Below, in pieces: positions 9,411 to 17,650 of a stretch of DNA of 48,062 bases; the stretch's first letter is position 1; each line of letters starts with the position of its first letter. A model generated the notes under the pieces. The model was not told the DNA's origin and did no database searches. It was given only the letters and a program-made list of their open reading frames with translations. Source of the stretch: Paracoccaceae bacterium (GTDB lineage Bacteria; Pseudomonadota; Alphaproteobacteria; Rhodobacterales; Rhodobacteraceae). A program made the translations under genes and the position numbers. The stretch is from contig JANZZL010000020.1 of assembly GCA_026419405.1 (NCBI GenBank), positions 1 to 48,062 on the forward strand, in the 5' to 3' direction.

Positions 9411-9572
9411 ATGCTGAACCGCAAGCGCATCGCCCGCGCGCTGTCGGACTGGCGGCGTTACCGCCGCACGGTGGCCGAGATCGAGGCCATGCCGCTCGAC
9501 GTCGCGCTCGACCTCGACATCTGGCGCGAGGACGCCCGCAGGATTGCCCGCCGCGCCGTCTACGGCGCCTGA
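9411..9572 (+). CDS. Small DUF1127/YjiS-like Arg-rich protein
   Basis: The 53-residue product starts MLNRKRIARALSDW and is rich in Arg, with a central RRTVAEIEAMPLDVALDLDI. This resembles the DUF1127 (YjiS-like) core, in which a short helix pair with an RRTxxELxxL-type motif is followed by LxDIGL. DUF1127 proteins in alphaproteobacteria are often stress-induced, and some are tied to RNA turnover and phosphate or carbon metabolism; that role is not shown here. A strong ribosome site, AAGGAGG, lies 7 bp before the ATG. The 3' end overlaps the convergent hydrolase gene by 13 bp. It is short, but the ribosome site and family look make it a likely real gene. Confidence 0.7.
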   Translation: MLNRKRIARALSDWRRYRRTVAEIEAMPLDVALDLDIWREDARRIARRAVYGA

Positions 9573-10354
9573 GCGGAGAGGAACCGCTCGACCGCCGCGC
9601 GGTAGGCCGGCGCGAAGGGAAGATCCCCGTGCCGGCCGCCGGGAACGAGCGCGAAGACCGCGGGCCGCCCGGAGCGGGCGAAGGCCTCGGCCAGGCGGCG
9701 GCCCTCGTCCGGCCCGATCACCTCGTCGGCCGCGCCATGCAGCACGAGCACCGGCGCGGCGACCGCTGCCGCCTCGGCCAGATTGTCCCATCGCTGCACC
9801 GGAAGCCGGCAGGCCGGCAGCCAGGCCGCCCGCGCCATGATCCGGCAGGCGCTGGCGAAGGGCGCCTCGAGCACCACCGCCGCCACCGGGCGCCGCGCCG
9901 CGACGTGCAGCGCCAGCCCCGCGCCGAGCGAGAAGCCGTGCAGCACCACCGGCCGGCCGCCCCCGCCCAGCCAGTCGTGCACGGCGAGCGCATCGGCCTT
10001 GAGCACCGTCTCGGACGGCCGGCCCGGTGCGCCGCCGCCGCCGCGATAGGTCATCGCCACCACGCGGCGCCCGGCGTCGCGGTGCAGCGCCAGCCAGGGC
10101 TCGAACAGGCCCAGCGCGCCGGCGTTGCCCATGAAGAACAGGACCGGAGCCCCGTCGGGCGGACCGCCCGCAAGAACCGCCACCGGCGGCGCGCCCGGCA
10201 CCTCGACCTCGATCCGCACGAAGCCCGGAACGTCGGCAGGCTCCTGCGCGAAGGGATAGAGGAAGGCCGGATGCACGGCCACCATGACCGCGCCGTAGGC
10301 CAGGTAGAGCGCCGCGAGGACGGCGGCGGCCGCGGCGAGGCCGACGGCGCTCAT
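9560..10354 (-). CDS. Alpha/beta hydrolase, membrane-anchored
   Basis: This 264-residue protein has an N-terminal hydrophobic segment (residues ~3-28), probably an uncleaved anchor, then an alpha/beta hydrolase domain. The nucleophile elbow is HGFSLGAG (Ser), the acid is in GAADEVIGP, and the catalytic His is in GGRHGDLPF. FFMGNAGALGLFEPWL and VVAMTYRGGGG fit the oxyanion region of Bem46/FSH-like hydrolases. The natural substrate is unknown. The ATG at 10354 overlaps the coaD stop (ATGA), so the two are translationally coupled. Its 3' end overlaps the convergent small DUF1127-like gene by 13 bp. Fold confident, function open. Confidence 0.85.
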   Translation of the reverse strand: MSAVGLAAAAAVLAALYLAYGAVMVAVHPAFLYPFAQEPADVPGFVRIEVEVPGAPPVAVLAGGPPDGAPVLFFMGNAGALGLFEPWLALHRDAGRRVVAMTYRGGGGAPGRPSETVLKADALAVHDWLGGGGRPVVLHGFSLGAGLALHVAARRPVAAVVLEAPFASACRIMARAAWLPACRLPVQRWDNLAEAAAVAAPVLVLHGAADEVIGPDEGRRLAEAFARSGRPAVFALVPGGRHGDLPFAPAYRAAVERFLSAQAP

Positions 10355-10905
10355 CGCGCGGTGAGCGAGTGTCCGGGCGGGGCCTCCCCTCCCCGCCCGG
10401 ACTGACCCCGACGCCCCGGAAAGCGGGCATCGAGGGCGGCCTTGACGGCCGGCGTCACGAAGGGCGCGACATTGCCGCCAAGGCGCGCGATCTCCTTCAC
10501 CAGCTTCGAGGCGATCGCCTGATGCTGGGCCTCGGCCATGAGGAACACCGTCTCGATGCCGGCGTCGAGGCGGCGGTTCATGCCGACCATCTGGAACTCG
10601 TACTCGAAATCCGCCACGGCGCGCAGCCCGCGGATGATGATCGAGGCGCCGACGTCCCGGGCGCAGTCGATCAGCAGGTTCTCGAACGGGTGCGCGACGA
10701 TCTCGATTCCCGTCTCGTTGCGCAGGTTCTCGCACTCCGCCTCGATCATCGCAACGCGTTCCTCCAGCGGGAACAGCGGGCTCTTGTCGCGGTTGATCGC
10801 GATTCCGATCACCAGCCGGTCCACCAGGGCGGCCGAGCGGCGGATGATGTCGATGTGTCCGAGCGTCGGAGGATCGAAGGTGCCCGGATAAAGGCCGATG
10901 CGCAT
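10351..10905 (-). CDS. coaD: Phosphopantetheine adenylyltransferase CoaD
   Basis: CoaD transfers AMP from ATP to 4'-phosphopantetheine, the penultimate step of coenzyme A synthesis. The N-terminus MRIGLYPGTFDPPTLGH carries the nucleotidyltransferase T/HxGH motif, RDKSPLFPLEERVAMI follows, and IIRGLRAVADFEYEFQM is diagnostic for bacterial CoaD. The usual C-terminal ISST-type ATP motif reads IASKLVKEIA here. The protein is 184 residues, about 20 longer than E. coli CoaD, because of a low-complexity Gly/Arg tail. I chose the ATG at 10905, since it begins at the conserved MRIGLYPGTF. The stop overlaps the hydrolase start by 4 bp. Assignment is firm. Confidence 0.96.
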   Translation of the reverse strand: MRIGLYPGTFDPPTLGHIDIIRRSAALVDRLVIGIAINRDKSPLFPLEERVAMIEAECENLRNETGIEIVAHPFENLLIDCARDVGASIIIRGLRAVADFEYEFQMVGMNRRLDAGIETVFLMAEAQHQAIASKLVKEIARLGGNVAPFVTPAVKAALDARFPGRRGQSGRGGEAPPGHSLTAR

Positions 10906-10999
10906 CAGGATTCCCCGCTCCTCCGCGATCGCAGGCAACAATATTGCGCGCCCGTTTGCAAGCCCTGGCGGGCCGCGGCGCTGCCGACGGGCCGGCGCG

Positions 11000-11434
11000 T
11001 CAGAAGCCCTTGATCATTCCCTCGAGCGCATCCTTCTCCATGGCGAGTTCCGACAGGCGCGCCTTGACCACGTCGCCGATCGAGATCAGCCCGACCATGG
11101 TGTTGCCCTCCATCACCGGCATGTGGCGGAAGCGGCCGTCGGTCATCTTCTGCATGATCTCCTCGACCGTGTCGGAGGGCGCGCAGCTCACGATCTTCTT
11201 CGTCATGACCGACTCGACCGTCTCGCTCATGCAGCCGACGCCGCGCTGGCCGAGTTCGCGCACGATGTCGCGCTCCGACAGGATGCCCGCCACGCGCTTG
11301 CCGTCGGGCGAGACGACGAGCGCGCCGATCCGCTTCTCGGCCAGCAGCCGCGCCGCCTCGGCGAGCGATGCGCCGGGGGCGATGGTCACGACGCCCGCGA
11401 CGGGCTTGGCCTTGAGGATGACGTGGACGTGCAT
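11000..11434 (-). CDS. Two-CBS-domain protein
   Basis: This 144-residue cytoplasmic protein consists of a CBS pair: the first at ~15-70 (SLAEAARLLAEKRIGALVV, then RVAGILSERDIVREL), the second at ~80-135 (VSCAPSDTVEEIMQKM, RHMPVM, VGLISIGDVVKARL). CBS pairs bind adenosine nucleotides such as AMP, ATP or SAM and usually sense energy state. It has no other domain, so any partner must be in trans. The ATG at 11434 (MHVHVILKAK) has an AAGGGGGGAA ribosome site; a longer frame to 11554 is unlikely. It lies between LysR and coaD on the same strand with its own gaps. Family sure, role unknown. Confidence 0.9.
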   Translation of the reverse strand: MHVHVILKAKPVAGVVTIAPGASLAEAARLLAEKRIGALVVSPDGKRVAGILSERDIVRELGQRGVGCMSETVESVMTKKIVSCAPSDTVEEIMQKMTDGRFRHMPVMEGNTMVGLISIGDVVKARLSELAMEKDALEGMIKGF

Positions 11435-11492
11435 GGTTCCCCCCTTGATCTGCCAGCCGTTTTCCCGAGCGTCCCCCCCGGGCGCGCTCCTG

Positions 11493-12395
11493 TCAAGCCA
11501 GCCGTTCCAGACGGTCGAGTTCGGCGCGCAGCTCCGATGCGAGCGCCGCGGCAAGGCGGCTCAGGCGCACGACGCGGCGGTCGTCGGCATGGCGCAGGAG
11601 CCAGAAGCTGCGCGTGAGCCGCACCTCGCCGGGCAGCAACCGCACGAGGTCGGGGGCATGCGGCAGGGCGAAGTCGTGCACGATCCCGACCCCGACCCCG
11701 GCGCGCAGCAGGTTGACCTGCACGGCGACCGAGTTCGAGGCGATCGCGACCCGGCCCACCCCGACCTCGGCGAGATAGTCGAGCTCGCGGTCGAAGATCA
11801 TGTCGGGGATGTAGCCGACGAAGGGATGCCCCGCGAGGTCCGCCCGCGAGCCGATCGGTGCGCGGCCGGCGAGGTAGCCGCGCGAGGCGGCGAGGCTCAG
11901 CCGGTAGTCGGCGAGCTTCTCGGCGATCAGCCGCCCGCCGGTCGGCCGGGAGACGGCGATCGCCATGTCCGCCTCGCGGCGCGAGAGGTTGAACACCCGC
12001 GGCAGCGCGATGATCTGGATGTCGAGCGCCGGATGCGCCGCGGCCAGCCGCGCCACCACGCCGGGCAGCAGATAGTTCGCGCAGCCGTCGGGAGCGCCGA
12101 TCCGCACCTGGCCCGAGAGCGTGTCGCCATCCCCCCGCGCCGCGCCCGCCGCCGCCTGCACCGCCTCCTCGGCGCGCACCGCCTCCTCCAGAAGGCGCTG
12201 GCCCTCGGCGGTCGCCGCGTATCCCTGGGGCGACTTCAGGAAGAGCCGCGCCCCGAGCGCCGCCTCCAGCCTCGCGATGCGCCGGCCGACCGTGGCGGGA
12301 TCGAGCCTGAGCGCGCGGCCCGCCCCCGAGAGGCTCTCGGCGCGCGCGACGGCAAGGAAGACGCGCAGATCGTCCCAGTCGATGTTGGCGGCCAT
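11493..12395 (-). CDS. LysR-family transcriptional regulator of the valine cassette
   Basis: This 300-residue LysR regulator has an N-terminal winged helix-turn-helix (WDDLRVFLAVARAESLSGAG, then LDPATVGRRIARLEAALGARLF) followed by a periplasmic-binding-like effector domain. The ATG at 12395 (MAANIDWDDL) fits the family start; ten more residues upstream are possible. It is transcribed divergently from mmsA with 100 bp between starts. This is the standard arrangement for a LysR protein controlling its neighbour, so I infer that it regulates mmsA and perhaps the downstream genes in response to a branched-chain intermediate. The effector cannot be read from sequence. Confidence 0.9.
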   Translation of the reverse strand: MAANIDWDDLRVFLAVARAESLSGAGRALRLDPATVGRRIARLEAALGARLFLKSPQGYAATAEGQRLLEEAVRAEEAVQAAAGAARGDGDTLSGQVRIGAPDGCANYLLPGVVARLAAAHPALDIQIIALPRVFNLSRREADMAIAVSRPTGGRLIAEKLADYRLSLAASRGYLAGRAPIGSRADLAGHPFVGYIPDMIFDRELDYLAEVGVGRVAIASNSVAVQVNLLRAGVGVGIVHDFALPHAPDLVRLLPGEVRLTRSFWLLRHADDRRVVRLSRLAAALASELRAELDRLERLA

Positions 12396-12495
12396 ACGGG
12401 AAATCCTGCAAGGCGTTTTTGCCAACCTGCCTCTTCTGCCCGCATTCGCGCAAGACTACGATGCACCGGACCCTGAAGAGCCGCGGGAGGATGCG
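12396..12495. promoter_or_regulatory. Divergent LysR/mmsA control region
   Basis: The 100-bp gap between the two start codons is less GC-rich than its surroundings. It contains CTGCAAGG (12406-12413) followed by an imperfect dyad GGCGTTTTTGCC (12412-12423), a plausible LysR contact site overlapping one or both promoters. CTGCAAGG recurs upstream of the acyl-CoA dehydrogenase gene at 14450-14457. I see no clear -10/-35 pair. Confidence 0.4.
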
Positions 12496-13995
12496 ATGCA
12501 GGAAATCGGACACTGGATCAACGGCCGGCGCGTGGCGGGCACCTCGGGCCGCTTCGCCGACGTCTACAACCCCGCGACCGGCGAGGTGCAGGCGAAGGTG
12601 GCGCTGGCCTCGAAGGCCGAGCTCGACGCCGCCGTCGAGGCCGCCGCGAAGGCCCAGCCGAAGTGGGCCGCCACCAACCCGCAGCGCCGCGCGCGGGTGA
12701 TGATGGAGTTCGTCCGCCTGCTCAACCGCGACATGGACAAGCTGGCCGAGGCGCTGAGCCGCGAGCACGGCAAGACGCTCCCCGACGCCAGGGGCGACGT
12801 GCAGCGCGGGCTGGAGGTGATCGAGTTCTGCATCGGCGCGCCGCACCTGCTGAAGGGCGAGTTCACCGACTCGGCCGGCCCCGGCATCGACATGTACTCG
12901 ATGCGCCAGCCGCTCGGTGTCGCGGCGGGGATCACGCCGTTCAACTTCCCCGCCATGATCCCGATGTGGAAGATGGGCCCCGCGCCCGCCCGCGGGAACG
13001 CCTTCATCCTCAAGCCGTCGGAACGCGACCCCTCGGTGCCGCTGATGCTGGCCGAACTGATGCAGGAGGCCGGGCTGCCCGACGGCGTGCTCCAGGTGAT
13101 CAACGGCGACAAGGAGGCGGTGGACGCGATCCTCGACAACCGCACGATCGCCGCGGTGGGCTTCGTCGGCTCGACCCCGATCGCGGAATACATCTACGCG
13201 CGCGGCTGTGCGAACGGCAAGCGCGTGCAGTGCTTCGGTGGGGCGAAGAACCACATGATCGTGATGCCCGACGCCGACATGGACCAGGCCGCCGACGCGC
13301 TCGTCGGCGCGGGCTACGGCGCCGCGGGCGAGCGCTGCATGGCGATCTCGGTCGCGGTGCCGGTGGGCGAGGCCACCGCCGACCGCCTGATCGAGAAGCT
13401 CGTGCCCCGCATCGAGAAGCTGAAGGTCGGCCCCTACACCGCGGGGAGCGACGTCGATTACGGCCCGCTGGTGACGCGGGCGGCGATGGAGCGGGTCAAG
13501 GCGCTGATCACCTCGGGCGTCGAGCAGGGCGCCGAGCTGGTGATGGACGGGCGCGACTTCACGCTCCAGGGCTACGAGAACGGCTTCTTCGTGGGCCCGA
13601 CCCTGTTCGACCGGGCGACGCGCGAGATGGAGATCTACAAGCAGGAGATCTTCGGCCCCGTGCAGACCACCGTCCGGGCGAAGTCCTACGAGGAGGCGCT
13701 GGGCCTTGCCATGGACCACGAATACGGCAACGGCACGGCGATCTTCACCCGCGACGGCGACACCGCGCGTGACTTCGCCAACCGCGTCAACATCGGCATG
13801 GTGGGGATCAACGTGCCGATCCCGGTGCCGCTGGCCTACCACACCTTCGGCGGGGGGAAGAAATCGGGCTTCGGCGACCTCAACCAGCACGGGCCGGATG
13901 CCTTCCGCTTCTACACCCGGACCAAGACGGTCACCGCGCGCTGGCCCTCGGGGCTGAAGGAAGGCGGCGAGTTCCACTTCAAGCCGATGGAGTGA
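12496..13995 (+). CDS. mmsA: Methylmalonate-semialdehyde dehydrogenase (CoA-acylating)
   Basis: MmsA converts methylmalonate semialdehyde, NAD+ and CoA to propionyl-CoA, the last step of valine catabolism (also used for inositol and thymine routes). The protein is 499 residues, standard for the family. It shows GITPFNFPAMIPMWK, the NAD-binding FVGSTPIAEYIY, the FGGAKNHMIVMPDAD segment specific to this CoA-dependent clade, and catalytic C281 in GERCMAIS. The usual ACGN before FILKPSE reads ARGN here. I chose the ATG at 12496 (MQEIGHWING), preceded by GGGAGG; the open frame upstream is non-conserved. The order mmsA-acd-hibch-mmsB and the divergent LysR support the pathway. Confidence 0.96.
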   Translation: MQEIGHWINGRRVAGTSGRFADVYNPATGEVQAKVALASKAELDAAVEAAAKAQPKWAATNPQRRARVMMEFVRLLNRDMDKLAEALSREHGKTLPDARGDVQRGLEVIEFCIGAPHLLKGEFTDSAGPGIDMYSMRQPLGVAAGITPFNFPAMIPMWKMGPAPARGNAFILKPSERDPSVPLMLAELMQEAGLPDGVLQVINGDKEAVDAILDNRTIAAVGFVGSTPIAEYIYARGCANGKRVQCFGGAKNHMIVMPDADMDQAADALVGAGYGAAGERCMAISVAVPVGEATADRLIEKLVPRIEKLKVGPYTAGSDVDYGPLVTRAAMERVKALITSGVEQGAELVMDGRDFTLQGYENGFFVGPTLFDRATREMEIYKQEIFGPVQTTVRAKSYEEALGLAMDHEYGNGTAIFTRDGDTARDFANRVNIGMVGINVPIPVPLAYHTFGGGKKSGFGDLNQHGPDAFRFYTRTKTVTARWPSGLKEGGEFHFKPME

Positions 13996-14509
13996 CGGCC
14001 GCCGGCGGGGGGCTCTGCCCCCCGTCGCCCGTTCCGGGCGACTCCCCCCGGAGTATTTTCCGGCCGAAAGTGGGACGGGCGGCGGGTGTGCGTCAGGAGG
14101 TGCGCCCGCCCTTGGGGCTTGTCCGGAATTCCGCCGCCGGGTCTGCCTCGCGCGGGGGGATGCCTGCGGCGGAGCTTGCCGCGGCCTCCGGGGTCGGGGG
14201 CAGCATCGCCGCGCCGCCCCGGGCGACGGGCGCCCCTGCCGGATCGCGGCGGGGCGGCGGCGGCCCGCCGGCGCCGGGGGCGATCGAGGGGGTTCCGCAT
14301 CCGGGCGGGAGGGTCGCAGGCCGGCCGGCGGCCCGACGGGGCCCGCGCCATGCCGGCCGCGCCGGCCGCGGGCGCGCGCCGGAGGGCCCTGCGCCTCCGG
14401 CAGGCGAAGTCTCAGCGCTCCCAGCCCCTTGCGGCGGTCTGCAACACTGCTGCAAGGTTCTGGAACTAAACGGGCGTTCAATTCGGCCGGGGCGGCGGGG
14501 GAGGAAGCG
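13996..14509. other. 514-bp gap between mmsA and the acyl-CoA dehydrogenase gene
   Basis: I see no credible gene here. The left end carries two adjacent hairpins and a conserved-looking tail (see the repeat entry). A further inverted repeat, GCCCGCG (14341-14347) with CGCGGGC, lies further right. The right end (14437-14500) is less GC-rich and contains CTGCAAGG at 14450-14457, so the acyl-CoA dehydrogenase gene probably has its own promoter. Open frames crossing the gap are low-complexity Gly/Arg/Pro translations. Confidence 0.6.
14006..14080 (+). repeat. Double-hairpin intercistronic element downstream of mmsA
   Basis: Two perfect hairpins lie side by side just after the mmsA stop. CGGGGGG/CCCCCCG pair across a CTCTG loop (14006-14024), and GTCGCCC/GGGCGAC pair across GTTCC (14024-14042). 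A tail reading CTCCCCCCGGAGTATTTTCC (14042-14061) and ending in GAAAGTGGGA follows. A related hairpin plus CTCC...TATTT tail sits between proB and proA. I recall similar GC hairpin plus TATTT sequences between genes in Rhodobacteraceae. Likely a transcript-end stabiliser or partial terminator. Confidence 0.6.
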
Positions 14510-15655
14510 ATGGACTTCGCGCTCAGCGACGAGAGCCGGGCGGTCTTCGACCTGGCGCGGGCCTTCGGGGCGGAGCGGATCGCACCCCATGCGCGGGACT
14601 GGGAGCGGCGGGGCACGATCCCGAAGGGGCTCTGGCCCGAGCTTGCGGCTCTGGGCTTCGGCGGGCTCTGCGTCCGCGAGGCCTCGGGCGGGGCGGGGCT
14701 CGGCCGGCTCGACGCGACGCTGGTCTTCGAGGCGCTGTCGATGGCCTGCCCTTCGGTCGCGGCCTTCCTGTCGATCCACAACATGTGCGTCCGGATGATC
14801 GACGACTTCGGCTCGGAGGAACTGAAGGCGCGCTACCTGCCCGGGGCGCTGAGCATGGAGACGGTGTTCTCCTACTGCCTGACCGAGCCCGGCGCGGGCT
14901 CGGACGCGGCCGCGCTGCGCACCCGCGCCGAGCGCACCCGCGAGGGCTGGCGGCTGACCGGCACCAAGGCCTTCATCTCGGGCGGGGGCTATTCGGACGC
15001 CTACATCGTGATGGCGCGCACGGGCGGCGAGGGGGCGAAGGGCATCTCGGCCTTCGTGGTGGAGGACGGGGCCGAGGGCCTCTCGTTCGGGGGGCTCGAG
15101 GACAAGATGGGCTGGCGGTCGCAGGAGACGCGCCAGGTGCAGATGGACGGCTGCCTGACGCCGCACGGCAACCTGCTGGGAGAGGAGGGCCAGGGCTTCC
15201 GCTATGCGATGGCCGGGCTCGACGGCGGGCGGCTCAACATCGCGGCCTGCTCGCTCGGCGCAGCGCAGGCGGCCTTCGAGGCGACGCTGGCCTACATGCG
15301 CGAGCGCAGCGCCTTCGGCCGGCGGCTCGACGAGTTCCAGGCGCTCCAGTTCCGGCTGGCCGGGATGGAGATCGAGCTGCAGGCGGCGCGCGTGTTCCTG
15401 CGCCAGGCGGCCTGGAAGCTCGACCGCGCAGAGCCGGACGCGACCAAGCACTGCGCGATGGCCAAGGCGTTCGTGACCGAGGCCGCGAGCCGCGTCGCCG
15501 ACCAGTGCCTGCAGCTGCATGGCGGCTACGGCTATCTTGCCGACTACGGCATCGAGAAGATCGTGCGCGACCTGCGCGTGCACCAGATCCTCGAGGGGAC
15601 GAACGAGATCATGCGCCTGATCGTGGCGCGCCACCTGCTGGCGGAGCGGACATGA
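14510..15655 (+). CDS. Acyl-CoA dehydrogenase (probable isobutyryl-CoA dehydrogenase)
   Basis: This is a 381-residue flavin-dependent acyl-CoA dehydrogenase. It has the FAD/substrate motif CLTEPGAGSDAAAL (~122-135), FISGGGYSDAYIVMART, the C-terminal helical domain with QLHGGYGYLADYGIEKIVRD, and LEGTNEIMRLIVARHLL with the Glu of the active-site region. Position between mmsA and the 3-hydroxyisobutyryl-CoA hydrolase makes isobutyryl-CoA to methacrylyl-CoA oxidation the best inference. I chose the ATG at 14510 (MDFALSDESR) with the ribosome site GGGGGAGGAAG; an upstream ATG at 14429 would add 27 non-conserved residues. Its stop overlaps the next start (ATGA). Substrate specificity is inferred from context. 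Confidence 0.93.
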   Translation: MDFALSDESRAVFDLARAFGAERIAPHARDWERRGTIPKGLWPELAALGFGGLCVREASGGAGLGRLDATLVFEALSMACPSVAAFLSIHNMCVRMIDDFGSEELKARYLPGALSMETVFSYCLTEPGAGSDAAALRTRAERTREGWRLTGTKAFISGGGYSDAYIVMARTGGEGAKGISAFVVEDGAEGLSFGGLEDKMGWRSQETRQVQMDGCLTPHGNLLGEEGQGFRYAMAGLDGGRLNIAACSLGAAQAAFEATLAYMRERSAFGRRLDEFQALQFRLAGMEIELQAARVFLRQAAWKLDRAEPDATKHCAMAKAFVTEAASRVADQCLQLHGGYGYLADYGIEKIVRDLRVHQILEGTNEIMRLIVARHLLAERT

Positions 15656-16698
15656 GCGACCTGATCCTGCGCATCGAGGGCTGTGCCGGGCGGATCACGC
15701 TGAACCGCCCCGCGGCGCTCAACGCCGTGACCTGGGAGATGTGCCGGGAGATCGAGCGGGCGATCCTGGCCTGGGCCGCCGACCCGGCGGTGGCGCTCGT
15801 GGTGATCGACGCAGCCGGCGGGCGCGCCTTCTGCGCGGGCGGCGACCTGACCGAGATGTACCGGACCGGGCGGGCGGGCGACCACGACTACGGCCGCCGC
15901 TTCTGGCGCGACGAATACCGGATGAATGCCCGGCTCCACGAATACCCCAAGCCGATCGTGAGCTTCCTGCACGGGTTCGTCATGGGCGGGGGCGTCGGCG
16001 TCGGCTGCCACGCGAGCCACCGGATCGTGGGCGAGACCGCGCAGGTCGCCATGCCCGAATGCGGCATCGGGCTGGTGCCCGACGTGGGCGGCTCGCTGCT
16101 GCTTGCCAACGCGCCGGGACGCTGCGGCGAATACCTCGCGCTGACGGCGGCGCGGATGGGCCCGGCCGACGCGATCCACGCGGGCTTCGCCGACCGTTTC
16201 GTCCCAGAGGCGCGATGGGAGGCGCTCAAGGCCGAGCTCTGCGCCACCGGCAACTGGAAGCGGATCGCCGATGCCGCCGAGGCGCCGCCCGAGGGCGCGC
16301 TTGCCCCGGCACAGGCCGACATCGACCGCTGCTTCGCCGGCGAGACCTCGGGCGACATCGTGCGCGCATTGAAGACCGACGGCAGCGCCTTTGCGGCCGA
16401 GGCGCTGGCGCGGATCCGGCGCAACGCGCCGCTGTCGATGGCCTGCGCGGTGGAGATGATCCACCGCCTGCGCGGCACGCGATCGATCCGCCGGGCACTG
16501 GAGCTGGAATACCGCTTCACCCACCGCGCCATGCAGCACGGCGACTTCCTGGAAGGCATCCGCGCCCTGATCATCGACAAGGACCGCAACCCGCGCTGGC
16601 GCCACGCGGACCCCGAGGCGGTGCCGGCGGTGGAGGTCTCGCGGATGCTGATGCCGCTCGGCGCGGAGGCGCTGCGGCTCGAGGAGGAACTGGCATGA
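15652..16698 (+). CDS. 3-hydroxyisobutyryl-CoA hydrolase (enoyl-CoA hydratase/isomerase fold)
   Basis: This 348-residue crotonase-fold enzyme matches HIBCH, which releases CoA from 3-hydroxyisobutyryl-CoA in valine breakdown. Typical features are the short N-terminal strand, AFCAGGDLTEMY for the CoA site, the oxyanion loop FVMGGGVGVGCHASHRIV, and AMPECGIGLVPDVGGS with the catalytic Glu. The ~350 length and the C-terminal LEYRFTHRAM...DFLEGIRALIIDKDRNPRW segment distinguish HIBCH from ~260-residue hydratases. No separate methacrylyl-CoA hydratase gene is in the cassette. The ATG overlaps the upstream stop by 4 bp and the stop overlaps mmsB by 4 bp, so three genes are coupled. Confidence 0.93.
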   Translation: MSDLILRIEGCAGRITLNRPAALNAVTWEMCREIERAILAWAADPAVALVVIDAAGGRAFCAGGDLTEMYRTGRAGDHDYGRRFWRDEYRMNARLHEYPKPIVSFLHGFVMGGGVGVGCHASHRIVGETAQVAMPECGIGLVPDVGGSLLLANAPGRCGEYLALTAARMGPADAIHAGFADRFVPEARWEALKAELCATGNWKRIADAAEAPPEGALAPAQADIDRCFAGETSGDIVRALKTDGSAFAAEALARIRRNAPLSMACAVEMIHRLRGTRSIRRALELEYRFTHRAMQHGDFLEGIRALIIDKDRNPRWRHADPEAVPAVEVSRMLMPLGAEALRLEEELA

Positions 16699-17564
16699 GG
16701 GTCGGCTTCATCGGTCTTGGCAACATGGGCGCGCCGATGGCGGCGAACCTGATCCGGGCGGGGCACGAGGTCAGCGGCTTCGACCCGGTCGCGCGGCCTG
16801 CGGGCGTGACCATGGCCGCCTCGGCGGCCGAGGCCGCGCGCGGGGCCGACGCGGTCGTGACCATGCTGCCGAACGGGGCGATCCTGCGTGCGGTCGCGGC
16901 CGAGGTGATCCCCGCCATGGCCGCGGGCGCCGTGCTCTGCGACTGTTCGACGGTGGATGTCGCGAGCGCCCGGGCGGTCGCCGCGGCGGCGGGCGCCGCG
17001 GGCCTCATGGCCATCGACGCGCCGGTCTCGGGCGGGGTCGGCGGGGCCGCGGCGGGGACGCTCACCTTCATGGCGGGCGGCAGCGACGAGGCCTTCGCGA
17101 AGGTCCGGCCGCTGTTCGAGGCGATGGGCCGGAAGGCGGTCCATTGCGGCGGTCCCGGCGCCGGACAGGCCGCGAAGATCTGCAACAACATGATCCTCGG
17201 CGTCACGATGATCGCCACCTGCGAGGCCTTCGCGCTGGCCGACCGGCTCGGGCTCGACCGGCAGAAGATGTTCGATGTCGTCTCCACCTCCTCGGGCCAG
17301 TCCTGGAGCCTCACGGCCTACTGCCCGGCGCCCGGCGTGGGGCCGAGGTCGCCTGCCGACGAGGGCTACCGGCCGGGCTTCGCGGCGGAGCTGATGCTGA
17401 AGGACCTGGGGCTCAGCCAGGAGGCCGCCGCGGCGGCCGGGGCCGAGACGCCGATGGGGGCCCTTGCCGCCGAGCTCTACCGCCGCTTCGTCGAGGAGGA
17501 GGGCGGCCGGGGCCTCGACTTCTCGGCGATCCTGCGGCGCTTCGAACCCGGCCCGCAAGCCTGA
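16695..17564 (+). CDS. mmsB: 3-hydroxyisobutyrate dehydrogenase
   Basis: MmsB oxidises 3-hydroxyisobutyrate to methylmalonate semialdehyde with NAD+, feeding MmsA. The 289-residue protein has the beta-hydroxyacid dehydrogenase signature VGFIGLGNMGAPMA at the N-terminus, the substrate motif DAPVSGGVGGAAAGTLTFM and the catalytic Lys in GAGQAAKICNNMIL. SSTSSGQSW follows, as in 3-hydroxyisobutyrate enzymes rather than tartronate semialdehyde reductases. The start overlaps the hydrolase stop by 4 bp. It ends the valine cassette; DUF2892 begins 86 bp later with its own ribosome site. Confidence 0.95.
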   Translation: MRVGFIGLGNMGAPMAANLIRAGHEVSGFDPVARPAGVTMAASAAEAARGADAVVTMLPNGAILRAVAAEVIPAMAAGAVLCDCSTVDVASARAVAAAAGAAGLMAIDAPVSGGVGGAAAGTLTFMAGGSDEAFAKVRPLFEAMGRKAVHCGGPGAGQAAKICNNMILGVTMIATCEAFALADRLGLDRQKMFDVVSTSSGQSWSLTAYCPAPGVGPRSPADEGYRPGFAAELMLKDLGLSQEAAAAAGAETPMGALAAELYRRFVEEEGGRGLDFSAILRRFEPGPQA

Positions 17565-17650
17565 GCGCCGCGCCTGCGTGACTCCGTCACCGACAGGCCG
17601 CCTGCCCCGTGCCATGGTTGCGGCATCACGACAGGGAAAGGAGGCTTCCC

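Noticed and set aside
11386-14784. 1132-codon minus-strand frame across mmsA
   Set aside because: Shadow of mmsA and the LysR gene; composition is His/Arg/Asp-rich antisense and no ribosome site is present.
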